From Cricetomys ansorgei (taxonomy: Eukaryota; Chordata; Mammalia; Rodentia; Nesomyidae): a DNA stretch of 64,000 nt. The translations under genes were made by a program, and so were the position numbers. This document shows, in pieces, positions 11,484 to 23,560 of this stretch. The notes below the pieces were generated by a model. It searched no databases. It had not been told where the DNA came from and saw nothing but the letters and a program-made list of their open reading frames with translations. Location of the stretch: NCBI GenBank assembly GCA_026225945.1, contig JAMJFZ010001815.1, positions 4,563,501 to 4,627,500 on the forward strand, in the 5' to 3' direction. Position 1 is the first letter of the stretch. The number at the start of each line of letters is the position of its first letter.

Positions 11484-11635
11484 AGCTTGGCATTGGTGCC
11501 ACACACTTTAATCCCAGCACTCAGGAGGCAGAGTCAGGCGGGTCTCTGTGATTTCAAGGCCAGCCTAGTCTACAGAGTAAGTTCCAGGACAGCCAGAGCT
11601 ATAACAGAGAAACACTGTTTCGAAAAACAAACAAA
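11484..11635 (+). mobile_element. B1 SINE with intact target-site duplication
   Basis: A complete B1 body ('tttaatcccagcactcagga', 'ttcaaggccagcctagtcta', 'gttccaggacagccagagct') ends in an A-rich tail. It is flanked by a perfect 12-bp direct repeat AAGAATTCATTC at 11470-11481 and 11636-11647, the product of L1-driven target-primed insertion. The intact duplication indicates a fairly recent insertion. Confidence 0.96.
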
Positions 11636-11689
11636 AAGAATTCATTCCTTTACTTGTTTATCTATTGTTTTACAATTTCCTATACACAT

Positions 11690-12740
11690 ATAATGTTCTT
11701 TGATCAATAAATCCCCTTTATTTTACTTATTCTATTATCTATCCCCTTCTCCCTCCCACAAAATCGTATCTTCTTGCAAACCTGTCCTCCTATTTTCATG
11801 CCTGCTGTGTGTGTAGCTTGTGATGTACTGCATTTAGTTAGAGCTGCTGACATGACCATGGAGGAGTTGTTTGCTTGAAAAAGACATTTTATCAGTGCTT
11901 ATATCTGATTAATGTTGCCTCCCTCCTCTGAAACTTTATGTGCCTATAGTTACTCAGACAAGACCAGAGGCTTATGTGCCCCTTTTTCCTCCCTGTGAGG
12001 GAGTGATGATGGATCTTGTGTAGAAAGCCACAGCTGCTATGAGTTCGTTGATATACCAGCCATGGCATCTCCAGATGACATTTTGCAGCAGTCCTAATTC
12101 CCCAGCTCTTGCATTCTTATAAATCCTCTTGAACCATGTTTCCTGGGCCTTTGATAGATGATACTGATGTTTCAATTAGGGCTGGGTACTCAACAACCAC
12201 TTATTCTCAGAGCTCTAATGGGTTACGAGTCTCTATATTAACCATTGCCCACTGCTAAGAGAAGATTCTGTTATGAAGTTGAACAGCTGTAACCTTAGGG
12301 TATATACGTAAAAATTTAGGATGCAGTTTGACATTATGTAAACTTGACAGGGCAAATGGTAGTAGGTTCCTTCCTAGGGTCTGTAACACAGGCTTTGACT
12401 AAATTTGAAGTACCAGGTATGAGTTACTCTTGTGGGTCTAAAATCTAAGCAGGAAGTAATTGGTTACCCCCATAACAGTCACACCACTGTTGCAACACAG
12501 TGTGTACATTTGCCATATGAACATCGATGTTATGTTCTCCCCAAGTAGCTTGCCTAGCATTTTCTAGCACTATGAAAACTAGCCAGCAGAGAAGGAGCTT
12601 CCTTCTTAACTCCTGCTTAATTTTTCTAGCTCTTACAACTAAAATCTTTAGTGTCTTTAGCAGTAGGTTTTATTCATATAGTTCTGGGTGACCAGCCAAA
12701 GGGACTAGTAATATTTTACTGCGATAGGGAGGCTTCTGCA
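11690..12740 (-). mobile_element. Rodent L1 (Lx-like) 3' UTR, antisense
   Basis: Read on the plus strand, the block holds the reverse complement of a long rodent L1 3' UTR: 'atgacattttgcagcagtcc', 'ttagggctgggtactcaaca', 'ttacgagtctctatattaac', 'ttgcccactgctaagagaag', 'taattggttacccccataac' and 'gcactatgaaaactagccag'. The family assignment is from memory. No ORF2 coding part is retained. Confidence 0.75.
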
Positions 12741-13559
12741 AGTCAAATAAATATTGGCCTTAAAACTCCCATAAAACACATATTTAGAGCATAAATATGA
12801 GGATAGACAGTGGTGGATTCTTAACAATTATAAAGTAGAAGCAATAAACTATGACAACACAATATAGTGAGCACTGGTCAGCTTCATTCTAAAGGCTTAT
12901 TGTATTTCAATTTAATGCTATGGTTCTGCTATTTCTTATTCTAAGCCCTTGAAACTGAAAAGTTTCTCATAATGAGAATGGGTAAAATTGTTCTGAGTTT
13001 TCATGCTACTGTGTGTGTCCTTAATGTGCACTACCTTGTGGGAACATTATTATACTGAAGAATAATGTTTTACACTAGAGGGTGAGGCTCCAGACCCGAA
13101 GGGAACACCTCCGTATACATGGTAAGCATGCCAAGTTAGCTTTCAAATATTAACCTTTCTGAGGAGGGAAAGACCTCTGAGGCAAGAGTAATATCAAGGA
13201 CCTGTATGTCTGTTATAGGTGAAGCACTAAGTTGCAGTCAGAGCAAGTAACTTGCCTCACAAAAAATGTCAGAGCCTGATTCTGAGACAGACAGGATGTC
13301 TGCAGAGTTCATGTTGCCAGTCTTTGCATCAGAGCTCAGAACGCTTTACAAAACAAATTGAATCCAGATTTTTTTTTACTTCTTTAGTTCCAAACCAAAG
13401 AATCTAAGCTTCATTCCCTAAAAAAGAAATTAGGAAAAACAGTGTATTATAAGTGTTCCCAGATACTGGAGAAGTAGCATTATATACCACATAGACTGAA
13501 GCAAGACACATCCTATGCCAAACAAATTAATCTTTTAAAGTATAGTAATTTGCATTCAG
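12741..13559. other. Anonymous non-coding DNA
   Basis: No recognised repeat after the L1 boundary, although remnants of the L1 could extend somewhat further right. No exon signals. Confidence 0.4.
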
Positions 13560-14330
13560 AAATTTACCAGAAAAACAAAGTTTGCAAAGCAAGTTAGCTC
13601 ATAGAAGGCAGAGATTTGGGAAGACTCATATTACTGTGGCATGTAAAGGATAAAATAAGTTTTCCAGTGGTTTCTCAAAGCACAAAAATGACTTATGCTG
13701 TCAGTGGAGCTGTGATTACCCCCATTAGTGAAATGTAAAAACCCAGCTCAATTAAATTACTTATGCTTTTTTTTTCCTTTCCCTATGAATATATTTTGAC
13801 ATTCAAGTACATCTTCATGAACTAACAGAAACTGAAGCAGCTACAATTTATTCTGTTTCTAATTGTGGTTAAATGATGATGTGATTCATCAATAAAGAGA
13901 TAGCTGAGTTTCACAGTATATCCTAGTTTACAGAGGGATTATGACACCATGGCGTGCAATAATGCAACAGGAAGAGAAAGACAAATGCAGATTTGTTATT
14001 TCACAAATGCTTCATAACTTAGAGTTTAATTTAATGCTTTGGCTGAAAGCTGTTATCTTATAGAAGTTCAGCAAAATAAATCTTAAAATGTAAACTGTAA
14101 GGGAATAGAACCTTCCATCTCACTTAAGAGGTTGCGATTATTAACAGTCACGTAGCAAAAGAAGACGTGAATGGGGAACGCAGATGATTTTTAAGTTATT
14201 ATACATCCCCTCACTCATGATGAAACTAATTAAAATAGAAAGTTTGATTACGAGAACAGGCACTAAATCCTTATTAGTTGGTGAAAACTTGTTTTAGTGT
14301 ATTTTCTTACTGTGTAGATTAAATTATTAC
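13560..14330. other. Unique block resembling a conserved non-coding element
   Basis: About 770 bp free of recognisable transposons and simple repeats. It is rich in homeodomain/TALE-like motifs, for example CAATTAAATTA at 13749-13759 and TGATTCATCAATAAA at 13882-13896. It has no open frame of note. The call rests on motif texture and absence of repeats only; conservation cannot be measured here. Confidence 0.3.
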
Positions 14331-14789
14331 TTACTGGCTTGCATGCAAGTCCTGCACGTAGCTTTGTAAATATGGTAGACAATGCAAATAACGGTACTAC
14401 CTCTCCATGGTATTGCTAACAAACAAACCACACACCATTACCAGTAGAACGCCTACATTTACACTGTTAATTACATATATGATTCACATAGCTCTTTGAG
14501 AAATGAACATTGAACTATATTCTTTCTGCCTACTATCCAAGAAAATAGGCAGGTACAGTGTTGGAATGCTTTAGTGTAAGCCAAAGTGTTAGTACCTCTC
14601 TCATACTTGATTTTAGACATTAATGAAGTTGCAGGGGTCCCAGGGATCTCAATTAAGCAGAGAAAATGGGGAAAAAATGAGCAGCCATATGTGTAACAGA
14701 CCAGGCATTTGGTGTGGTTTTGCTTTATAACAATTCACTTTCCTGAAAAAATATTCCAGACTAGGAGTTGAATCTATTCCACTAGAGCA
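14331..14789. other. Anonymous non-coding DNA
   Basis: No recognised repeat or exon. Confidence 0.4.
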
Positions 14790-14925
14790 GAGTTAGTTCA
14801 CTCAGGAGGATCATGAAGGCGTTCCCTAATTGCCTCCCACAAGCACTGTCTCTTAAAGACATATACACTTTTCAGCATCACCACACTTGGGACCAAAATT
14901 GGAGAATACACACCTTCAATGAGAA
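14790..14925 (-). mobile_element. Possible old MaLR or hAT-type remnant
   Basis: The order 'attgcctcccacaagcac', 'ctcttaaagacat', 'catcaccacacttgggacca' and 'cttcaatgag' matches the reverse-complement 5' part of a common medium-reiteration repeat seen elsewhere in this window at 24246-24575. Short and diverged, so the class is uncertain. Confidence 0.4.
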
Positions 14926-15284
14926 CCGTCAAATTGTAGCATTTTATATGATGGGAGAGCTAGGTTGCAAACAGCTAGCTGGAATCTAGTGTATTTTGCA
15001 TACTCGAACTTTAGTATTTTTATGAAAGTAATAATTTGAGAAAACACAAGAAGCCTATGCTTTCTATCTACATACTAAATTCTCAGTTGCAATGAAGCTC
15101 TACTCTGCTATACTTAATGTTTTAGCAAATCACTGAGTTAAATTTTATCATTTACACATATTTTAGGAATTTTTTATTATAATACTGGTCTTTCCATATT
15201 AAGGGATTCTTCTCAATCAGTTGCACACTTACTCCCCCCCATTTCTTTTTCACACATGTGCATACGACTGCTTGCATGCTCATA

Positions 15285-15322
<38 letters not shown>

Positions 15323-16264
15323 CACTCAAAACAAAACAAAGCAAAAACATCACAATACTTTCCTTGTTATACAGTGGATTATAACACATAAAATAGATTT
15401 TTGTGGCCACTACTCCTGGAATTTTTCAACAAAGTTATTGAGGGAACAGTCTTTAGAAAGAAGTAGGTGGTCGGCATGTAAGACAATATCCCACTTAGAT
15501 TTTTGGAATTCATGTGAATTATAGAACACAAACCACCAACATATAAATATTAAAAGGGTTGATCTATAGGGCTAAGTCTATTAATGTAATGGGTCTACTA
15601 ACAGTACAAGCCTAAATATGATGTACACAAATGTGAATGGATTAGAAAATGTGATACACTGGTACATAGATCTGAGTTTCTTGACTGCCGTTAGTCACTT
15701 TATAAAGAGGAGCCATTTTTTAAATGAATTTTCCATGCTTAGTCTTTGCAAAACAGTACATTATGCACTGATGAAATTTTAAAGGAACACAAAACCAGTC
15801 CATGACAGAAACTCGTATTGTTTCCAGTACTGAAAAGTGTTTGTTTCTGAGACTGTTCTGGAAATTGCAGCATTGTTCAAAGTACACTAACTATAACTGT
15901 GAATCTAAGAAGAAAACAATTTGTGCTGAAGATCAATTTAAATTGAAGATCAATTTAAAACAAATTGATAAAAATTTCCACTTCTGGTTAGAAAGTATGA
16001 CCCCAACTATGGAAAGTTGAAGCAATGCCAATATTCTATGATATTCTGCCTTGTCTCTGTTCATCTTAGGTTAACAAACAACTTATTTGGTATAGTGGAG
16101 TACTAGTGTATCAAGATTCTAGGAAGAATGATTTGTGGAGCTTACAATTCAAATGTTAGGACACGTTTTCATGGTCCAAAATGATAGTTTTATTTTGTCT
16201 GTGGAGCCTTCTATCACGTGCATCAGCTTATATACAAGTCATGACTATGAAGTTCAGGACTTAT
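14926..16264. other. Mostly unique non-coding DNA
   Basis: Contains a (CA)n array at 15292-15320 and a 17-bp tandem duplication at 15928-15961. A 72-codon open frame at 15802-16020 lacks any recognisable domain and overlaps the duplication; it is not called a gene. Confidence 0.45.
15292..15320. repeat. (CA)n microsatellite
   Basis: A 29-nt pure AC/CA run within a longer CA-rich context. Confidence 0.95.
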
Positions 16265-16488
16265 CGGCCAGAAAGATAACTCAGTGGATAATGGTCCTTG
16301 TCACCAAACCTAAAGACTTGAGTTAGAATCCTGGACCCTCATGTTGGAAGAAGAGAACCAACTTCCACAACTTGTTCTCTGATGTCCACACATGCACGTC
16401 TGCATGTACGCACATATACAGATGCACATAACATACATCACATGCTCTCTCACACACAAATATACACATGACAAAATATTTAACAATT
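16265..16488 (+). mobile_element. tRNA-derived SINE (B3/B4 group)
   Basis: Head 'cggccagaaagataactcag' is followed by 'cttgagttagaatcctgga' (B-box-like), 'agagaaccaacttccacaac' and 'ttctctgatgtccacacatg', then a CA-rich stretch and an A-rich end. Same subfamily as 36595-36745. Confidence 0.8.
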
Positions 16489-17456
16489 AATAAAGACATA
16501 CCTATAGTGTTAGCATACATTATGTTTAGCACATGCTTTCTTAGCATCTTCTATTTAAATCTACCCCTATCACCTTCCACATAGTTATGACTTTCCTCCT
16601 GTGTGACTCACAGGAGTCACCCTTTCCTCATGTCAAGACGAAATCCAACACAGCACTTGATAGCCTATTATAAGATTAAAAGATAACCTAACAGTTTACA
16701 GCAGCCATGTGAATTTTCCCCCCATTTTCTAGTGTTTTCCTTAAACAAATCAGTCCTTGGGCTCCTTGGAAACTCAGAGCATAACACCTGTGGACCTTAA
16801 TAAAGGCATACTTCCGCATGTTAATTTCCCCTATCTCTCTTCTTTCTTTCCCACTGGCTGAACTCTATATAGTTTTCCTTTAATTTCCCATCAGCATCTC
16901 CAATGAACATTTCTCTAGAGCCCATGCATTTTAAATTTAATTCCATATTTGATATGGCATAGCGTATACCCAAACAAAATTCCCTCCCTAATTGGACAGC
17001 ACTAGACTTTATGAATACTCTTAAGTGAGAGACATCAAGACTACATAAATAAAACTAAAACCATAAAAGTGAAAATCGTGGCAGGTGAAAGCTGATTATC
17101 TCATTCAATAGGCTGGCTTCAGTCATCTCATGGAGAAAAATCTAGATTTTGTTGATTCCAACAAATGTTCTAGGATGGTGTTACACAGTTTTTATTTTTA
17201 CAGTTCAACGAAAGAAAACAGTTAACCCACACCAAACCATTTAAAACGTAAATGTCAGGAGATAGGTAAAACCCTTTTCTCATTTTATGGCTTACTATTT
17301 TCTTTGCTATAGAAGGCCCAACTTTGCAGAGCTACCAACACGAAGTCTTTAGAATGATTTTGTCCCTCTCTGATTGGAATCAGACGTAACAGCATTTCTA
17401 CTTCTGTAGATTTCACTTACATCTTACCTCTTTAGATGACACAGAATAATGATTTT
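16489..17456. other. Anonymous non-coding DNA
   Basis: No repeat or coding signal recognised. Confidence 0.45.
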
Positions 17457-17585
17457 AAGCAAAGTACCCTCTCATACCCTTAATCCCAGCAGCAAGGAGT
17501 GAAGAGCAGGTGGGTCTCTCCGGGCTTGGGGCCAGCTACATACAAAGATAGAGGTCAGACAGAGCTACATGAGACCCTTCTCAAA
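17457..17585 (+). mobile_element. Old B1/PB1 SINE
   Basis: 'cttaatcccagcagcaagga', 'gcaggtgggtctctccgggc' and a 'gagctacatgagacccttct' end mark a heavily diverged 7SL-derived monomer. Confidence 0.7.
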
Positions 17586-17594
17586 ATAATTATA

Positions 17595-17995
17595 ATAAGA
17601 GTTGAACATATTTATGGGGTAACACACTGACACATGTATTCATTACTTTGAAAACTCATGACAATTAGCAGATCTATAACCTCAAATATTTATTTGCATC
17701 AGGAAGTGGTAGTCAAATCCTCCCAGGTGCTTTGAGAGTACAGTTAAGTACTATAAGCTGCAGTCACTCTGCTGTGTTAGTAGATACTAGCGCTATCTTT
17801 TCTCTCCCATTGCATTTTGTATCAGTTCACCATGGCTTCTCTAGCCTTCTGTCTCCCTGGAGCACCTATGCCCCTGAGAATCACCCCAGCATTCTTGATT
17901 TCTTCAGAGCAAATTTGAGCTTCTATATTTGATTGAGAAGATGTGCTGATTTCCTTTGTGTGCCTGGCTTATTTCACAATCCTATGTATAATGGG
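17595..17995 (-). mobile_element. Ancient L1 (L1M-type) 3' end
   Basis: On the plus strand the block follows the reverse complement of an old L1 ORF2 end and 3' UTR: 'gaacatatttatggggtaac', 'cataacctcaaatattta'-like sequence, 'cattttgtatcagttcacca'-like sequence and 'tgcctggcttatttcacaat'. No intact reading frame remains. Confidence 0.6.
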
Positions 17996-20206
17996 CAAAA
18001 AAGTCAAATTAAATACTCTTGAATAGATACAGCCAAGATGAATGCTATAGTTAAAATGACAAAACATCAAAGAAATAAATTGAAGCTGAAGAAAAAATAA
18101 ACCTAGAAAAAAGTTTCTACATTTCTTTCATGATTTTTTAAAATCTCAACAGTTGGTTTTACAGTCCTTTTCTATGTCAGAAATTATTTAAAATTTCAGC
18201 ATTCTGAGATCAGGGTCTGGGGATGGGAACGAACGACAGTGACTGCTCTTCTTTGCACTATAGCAGTGACAATCCAGTGCACACATATCGATGCCAAACG
18301 AATGATCAGAGATTTCATATTTTAGAGGTAACCCATGTGCTGTTCCCATTTCACCGATTCAACTTTGGAACTGTTATTCAATGAAAGAGTCTGACTTATT
18401 AAATTTCTGTGCATTAAGTAGTACAAGTCCCATCGTATCTTCTCTCAATGTCAGCCTGAAAAATATCAAGACACATTTGTGTTTTTTGTTCTTATTAGCA
18501 AAACTAATCTCATGATGTTTGATACTGCTGCTATTATATTTTGTACATTATAAAAACAAATATTTGTAAAACATCTGAATAATTGCTAGATCAAAGAAGT
18601 ATTTCTGGGTGTGTGTTGGGTTTTTGTTTTTCTCATTGGGATGTGCTCTGAGCATGTTGAGTGTTCAGAGAAGCCACACCATCCCTTGCTTTTTAATGAG
18701 TTTCTTCTTCATAAATGTGTGAACCACATGATCAGACCATATCTTCCAGAGCTTTTGTGAAAATAACTGTTATCTCATTCCTAGATAAATGTTACGGTAC
18801 CATTGAAAAACTAGATGGTGTTAAAAATTACCCATTTGTGAGAAAAACAAAATAAAACTAAGACACATTACATTGAGTGTTAGCACACATGCTCTCCTTT
18901 TAACTTCTTGCACTTTTCTTATAAGAAAAAAGGGTGTTAAAAAACACCACCCTCTGGATGTGTAAAGAAAGAAATGTCTATTTTGTAAAAACATATCCAG
19001 AGAGAATAAGAAAAAAAAATTAATGATATTCTGTTTGTGTGAGAAAGCACAAAGTTCACTTTTTAATTATCTGTGTGAGAGGACTGTTTTATGAATGAGT
19101 GACCTTATACATTATAGGTAATAAACATAAATTTTTAAATGTAGATTTTCATACAATAGAAAATTTCTAAACACTATTTCCATTAGAGTACTACCGAAAT
19201 TGTTAAGAAATAGCATTATTTGCATAAAAAACAGACTAATATGAATTCTTAGGAGCAGTGAAATTTCTCAGAAACTAGCATCAAAGTAAATTAACAAAAA
19301 GGAGCCTGGCTTATCTGACTTGGTGTGATATGAGCGTTTCTCTCTAAATCCTCACTGATACAGAGATTATTCTTTATGTTTGTTTTGATATCTTGGCTAT
19401 AATTTCCTCTCAGACTGATTCGAACACTAGTGTTCTCCATTTCATTGCTTCTCCTAATTAAGTCACTTAAAATATACTAGATAGAATGTCACTTTCAGGT
19501 ACTTTATTGAGAAGAACAAAGTCTTTTATTTTTGTTTTAAAATTTGGCACTGTGTAAAAGGAAAGAGAGGTATACCTTTATGAATCTGATTAAATTATAT
19601 AATGATATGAATTATATAAAGTAGCTAATGAATCTTAGCAACAATCTTACCTTTGATAAGGATAACCTGATTTAAGTGCTTGATAAAATATTGTGAAGAT
19701 GTTTTTACTGGGGGTTAAAAATCTCTTTCAAGAATTTGCTGTCCTTTGCTCAAGTGTCACAGTGAAACTTAAATAATTAAAAACTACAATGTGCAACACT
19801 TCAAACCTCAAGAATGACCTTTGATAGTTGATCCTGTATAATGTCCCTATACAGGATAGCATTTCTGAGATGAAGAGGGTGTGGTCCCACTGTCAGTCAT
19901 CCTGATGAATCCAACTGCAGAGGTCTAGCTGATCACCCTGTCAGCCAGGAAGAGAGTCTTCATAGCATGGATTTCATAGATGCAGGTAAGACAGCAATCT
20001 TACTCCCCTCCAGAGTTCTGTGTGAGACTTAAGGAAGTGAAATAACACTCGATGTGCCAAAATGACATCCAAAAGTAGCTTTTGGTTTCGTTTTGTTTTC
20101 TTCCTTTGTTTTCTATTCTATAACCTTCTATTTTTGCTTGTTTTGTTTTGTTTGTTGTTTGCTTGTTTGTTTTTTCTTCTTCAACATGTGCAATTAAGAA
20201 GACATT
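17996..20206. other. Mostly unique AT-rich non-coding DNA
   Basis: About 2.2 kb without a recognised transposon. It includes a perfect 10-bp inverted repeat at 19831-19857. No exon could be supported. Confidence 0.45.
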
Positions 20207-20498
20207 CTGGAGGTTGAAGAGATGGCTCAGTTTGTGAGCTGTCTGCCATGCGGGCATTAGGACATGAGTTTGGAATTCCACCCAGGAGTTGTGGCAGAAG
20301 CCTGCAACCCCAATGTGGGTAGGAAAAACAGGAGAAGCCCTGGATACAGGTGGCCAGTGAATCTAGCCAATCAGCAAGCTGTGGATTTAGTACTTGTCCC
20401 TAAAAAAGAAGGTGAAAAGTAATATGAGGAGATACTCAAAGTTGTTTTCTGGCCTCAACACACATGTAGGAACACATGAACATATATATATACACACA
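20207..20498 (+). mobile_element. B4-family composite SINE
   Basis: A tRNA-like head ('gttgaagagatggctcag', then 'gcgggcattaggacatgagt') is joined to a 7SL-like middle and a characteristic 'ccagtgaatctagccaatca' segment. It ends 'ggcctcaacacacatgtagg' and runs into CA repeats. Confidence 0.85.
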
Positions 20499-20556
20499 GA
20501 AGAGACACACACACACACACACACACATATATCATCATCATGATCATCATCATGAT
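20499..20556. repeat. (CA)n plus (TCA)n microsatellites
   Basis: A pure CA run is followed by ATCATC/GATCAT trinucleotide repeats, forming the SINE tail. Confidence 0.9.
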
Positions 20557-20729
20557 CTGTTATAAAGACAAGAAAAGTAAACCTGAATAAGACTGTCTTA
20601 ATTTGAATACACATACATACATACACATGATATTCACATTCTCTGGGAAATTGTCTTCTACTTAAGAGATTCTTGATAAATTGATAAAGTAGTCATTATT
20701 AAAATTAAATATTTATCTTTTCAAGAGAC

Positions 20730-21090
20730 TTTATGTTCACAACAAACTGAGTGAATAGACAAGCCACAACATAGAAGAAAAATTGTGCGTATTGTCTAAT
20801 AAAGGATACATATAAAAATAACCAAAAAATCCCTAAATATAAAAACAAGGATAGAACTCAAAAGAAAGGGCAAAATATTTGAACAGATACTTCAATTATG
20901 ATTTTCAAACAGTAAATCAAATAAGAAAATTCTCAATACTGAAACCAAAGAACAATGCCATGGAAACACATACTTGAATAGTCAAAGTTAAAATAGTAAT
21001 TATGTCAACCACAGACAATTATGTGGAGGAAATAAAATTCTAATAATAATTAAGATACAGAATGCTACAAAAATCTGTGAAAAGCATGCA
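20730..21090 (+). mobile_element. Ancient L1 (L1M-type) ORF2 fragment
   Basis: The order 'gtctaataaaggatacatat', 'aaagggcaaaatatttgaac', 'agatacttcaattatg' and 'caatgccatggaaacacata' tracks the 3' part of L1 ORF2. Many frame breaks. Confidence 0.65.
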
Positions 21091-21297
21091 TTCTTCACAG
21101 ATCCAGGACATGTGGGATGCAGGAACTACTTGTAGCCAAGATTATAGGCTGTGATTTTTCTCATGCCTATAATGATACACATTAAAACTTCAATCAAATT
21201 TTTCAAATCTGATTTATTCTATCTACATAAAGATGACATTTTATCAATTAATGCAATAGTGTATAAGCTATCAATCTGCTTTATTTCCACAACAGTG

Positions 21298-21300
<3 letters not shown>

Positions 21301-21344
<44 letters not shown>
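21301..21344. repeat. (GT)n microsatellite
   Basis: 44 nt of uninterrupted GT at the end of an antisense B4 element. Confidence 0.98.
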
Positions 21345-21350
<6 letters not shown>

Positions 21351-21665
21351 AGTATATGTTTGTGTTCATGTGCAACCATGTAGGTCAGAGAACAAATTCA
21401 GATGTCATTCTCAGATGCAGCATTTATTTCCTTTAAAACAGGGTCTTTCACTGACCTAGAAGTCATCAGTTAGATTAGAGTAGCTGGCCAGTGAGTGCCA
21501 GGTATCCTCCTGTCTCTGCCTGGCTATCCTCAGCAGAATTGCAGGTGGATACCACCATGCCAGTCATTTTTATTTGGGTTCTGGGATTAAACTCAGTTCT
21601 TCATACTTGCATAGCAAGCACATCCCAGCACAAAAGCATTTTACTTCAGTGCTCACTGGAGTTAT
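21345..21665 (-). mobile_element. B4-family composite SINE
   Basis: Reverse-complement landmarks appear in the expected order: 'ggtcagagaacaaattcaga', 'acagggtctttcactgacct', 'gctggccagtgagtgccagg', 'ctcctgtctctgcctggcta', 'gttctgggattaaactcagt' and 'cttgcatagcaagcac'. Confidence 0.88.
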
Positions 21666-22034
21666 TACCGTTAGCTTTACACACAATGACTGATAAAGAA
21701 AATGACATATGTTTCTTGCCAAGGTGAGGTAAACATCAAATTTTCCTGTCAGCACTTTTTCCATTTGTCATTCAGTGCTTGGGCACCTACTTCTACTTCT
21801 CCACTTCTGACACAGGTTTTCCTCCCAGTCTCTTTACACTGGTCTCCAAATGAGATCAGATACATTGACAGTCCACCATTCCAGAGACAACTTCATCCCC
21901 AGTGTTCCTGCAGCATAGGCTCTGTGACTTGTCCTAACACTAACATAGCTGTTAATAGGCTTCAGAGATAAAACCTGGACTTTTGTGAAGAGTAAAAACT
22001 AATGTAAATAGACATAGGAAGTACTTATTTTCTA
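21666..22034. other. Anonymous non-coding DNA
   Basis: Short unique stretch between a B4 and an L1. Its open frames have no recognised homology. Confidence 0.4.
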
Positions 22035-23560
22035 GTTTAGGTTTTTTTCCTTTTATCAAAAATAGATTTATATATATATATTCCAAGTGCAGTTTTCCCC
22101 ACATCCTCCTGGTTCTTTGCCACCTCTCTTCCCATCCAGATACACACCCTTTCTGTCTCTTGTTAGAACACAAATAGACATCTAAGTAATAAAAATAAAA
22201 AACCAATAATAATAAGATAAAGCCAAACAAACCAACCAGGAAACAAATAAACAAACAAATAGAACCCAAGGGGTCAAGAGAAAAGCATGAGAAACACATA
22301 CAGACAGAGAGACACACACGTTTGCACACACAGGGATTCCTTAAAATCAGGAACCCAGAAGCCATAATTTATACACATAGGCCCTGTAAGAAGGAAATAA
22401 TAATAATGAAGTCTTGACACAACACTATGACAGAAGAACCTTCAACAGTGCTGTCGAGCTCATTTTGTACTGGCTGTCTACCGCTGGGCAGGAGGCCCAC
22501 ACTTGAGGGAGTTTGTTTCCCCAGTGAGACTCCCTTGGAGAAAACTAAGTTTTCATTTGTAAATTGTTATCAGTTGGAGATAGTCTCTGGGTTAGGGATG
22601 GAGTCACCTGTCAACTTTCCCTCTCAGTGCTGGCACCCTCTCTGGTGCAGAGCCATATAGGTCCTGTGCATGCTTCCTCAGAGTCTGTGAATTCATATTT
22701 TCGTTAGTCATGTTGGTTTAGGAGGTCTTGTTTCTTTGGTGTTCTCCATCTCCTCTGGCTCTTATACTCTTTCTGCCTCCTCTTCCACAGAGTTCCCTTT
22801 GCCCTGAGAAGAGGGATTTGATGGACACAGCTCATTTAAGGTTGAGTGTTCCAAAGGTCTTTCACCCTCTCATTTTTCTGGCTCTGGGTCTCTGTATTTA
22901 TTCCCATCTGCTGTAGGAGCAAGCTTCTCTGATGGTGGGTAAGCAAGCAAGGCCCTGATCTATGAGTACAGCAGAATATCCTTAGGAGTCGTTTTATTAT
23001 TACATTTTTTAGAAGAGCATAATTTGTTTTTCCCTTAGATTCTTGAGATATCTAGTCTCAGGTTCTGTCACCCATATAATGTTGGGTCCATCTCATGGAA
23101 TGGGCCTCAAGTCAAATCAGTGGTTAGTTACTCCCACAAATACTGTGCCACCATTGCACTAACCTATCTTGCAGACATGACACCATTTTGAATCAAAAGG
23201 GTTTGTAGCTGGACCTGTGTTTACGTTTCTCCTTTGGTCTAAGACAAGTGTTTTTAGCCAAAGATACCTTTTTTTATTAAGCCCTATTTTACACTTCTTC
23301 AGAATCTAATGTCCTGTGCTGATCTTAGGATCCCTAAAGTTATGTCTGATCGTCAGTATTTCATGACTATAGTAGATGTAACAGAGGCAGTTACATTTAT
23401 AAAGATCAACAGCTGAGTTGGGTCCGTGTTCTTGAGACAGTTTCCTTCATAGGCTTAATTTTGGTGAGGACCTGAAGGCAATTGGTAGACAGCAAAGGAC
23501 AAGTGTATTGCAGAACAAGTGGTAATATCTGAAAACAGAAAGAGAAAAAAGGAGACTGTG
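22035..23560 (-). mobile_element. Rodent L1 3' UTR, antisense, long copy
   Basis: The plus strand reads as the reverse complement of a rodent L1 3' region: 'ccctttctgtctcttgttag', 'atggacacagctcatttaag'-like, 'gggtctctgtatttattccc', 'tctgctgtaggagcaagctt', 'tatgagtacagcagaatatc', 'cctcaagtcaaatcagtggt' and 'cttgcagacatgacaccatt'. The right boundary is uncertain. The minus-strand open frame at 21952-22365 lies in this UTR and is not a gene. Confidence 0.82.
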
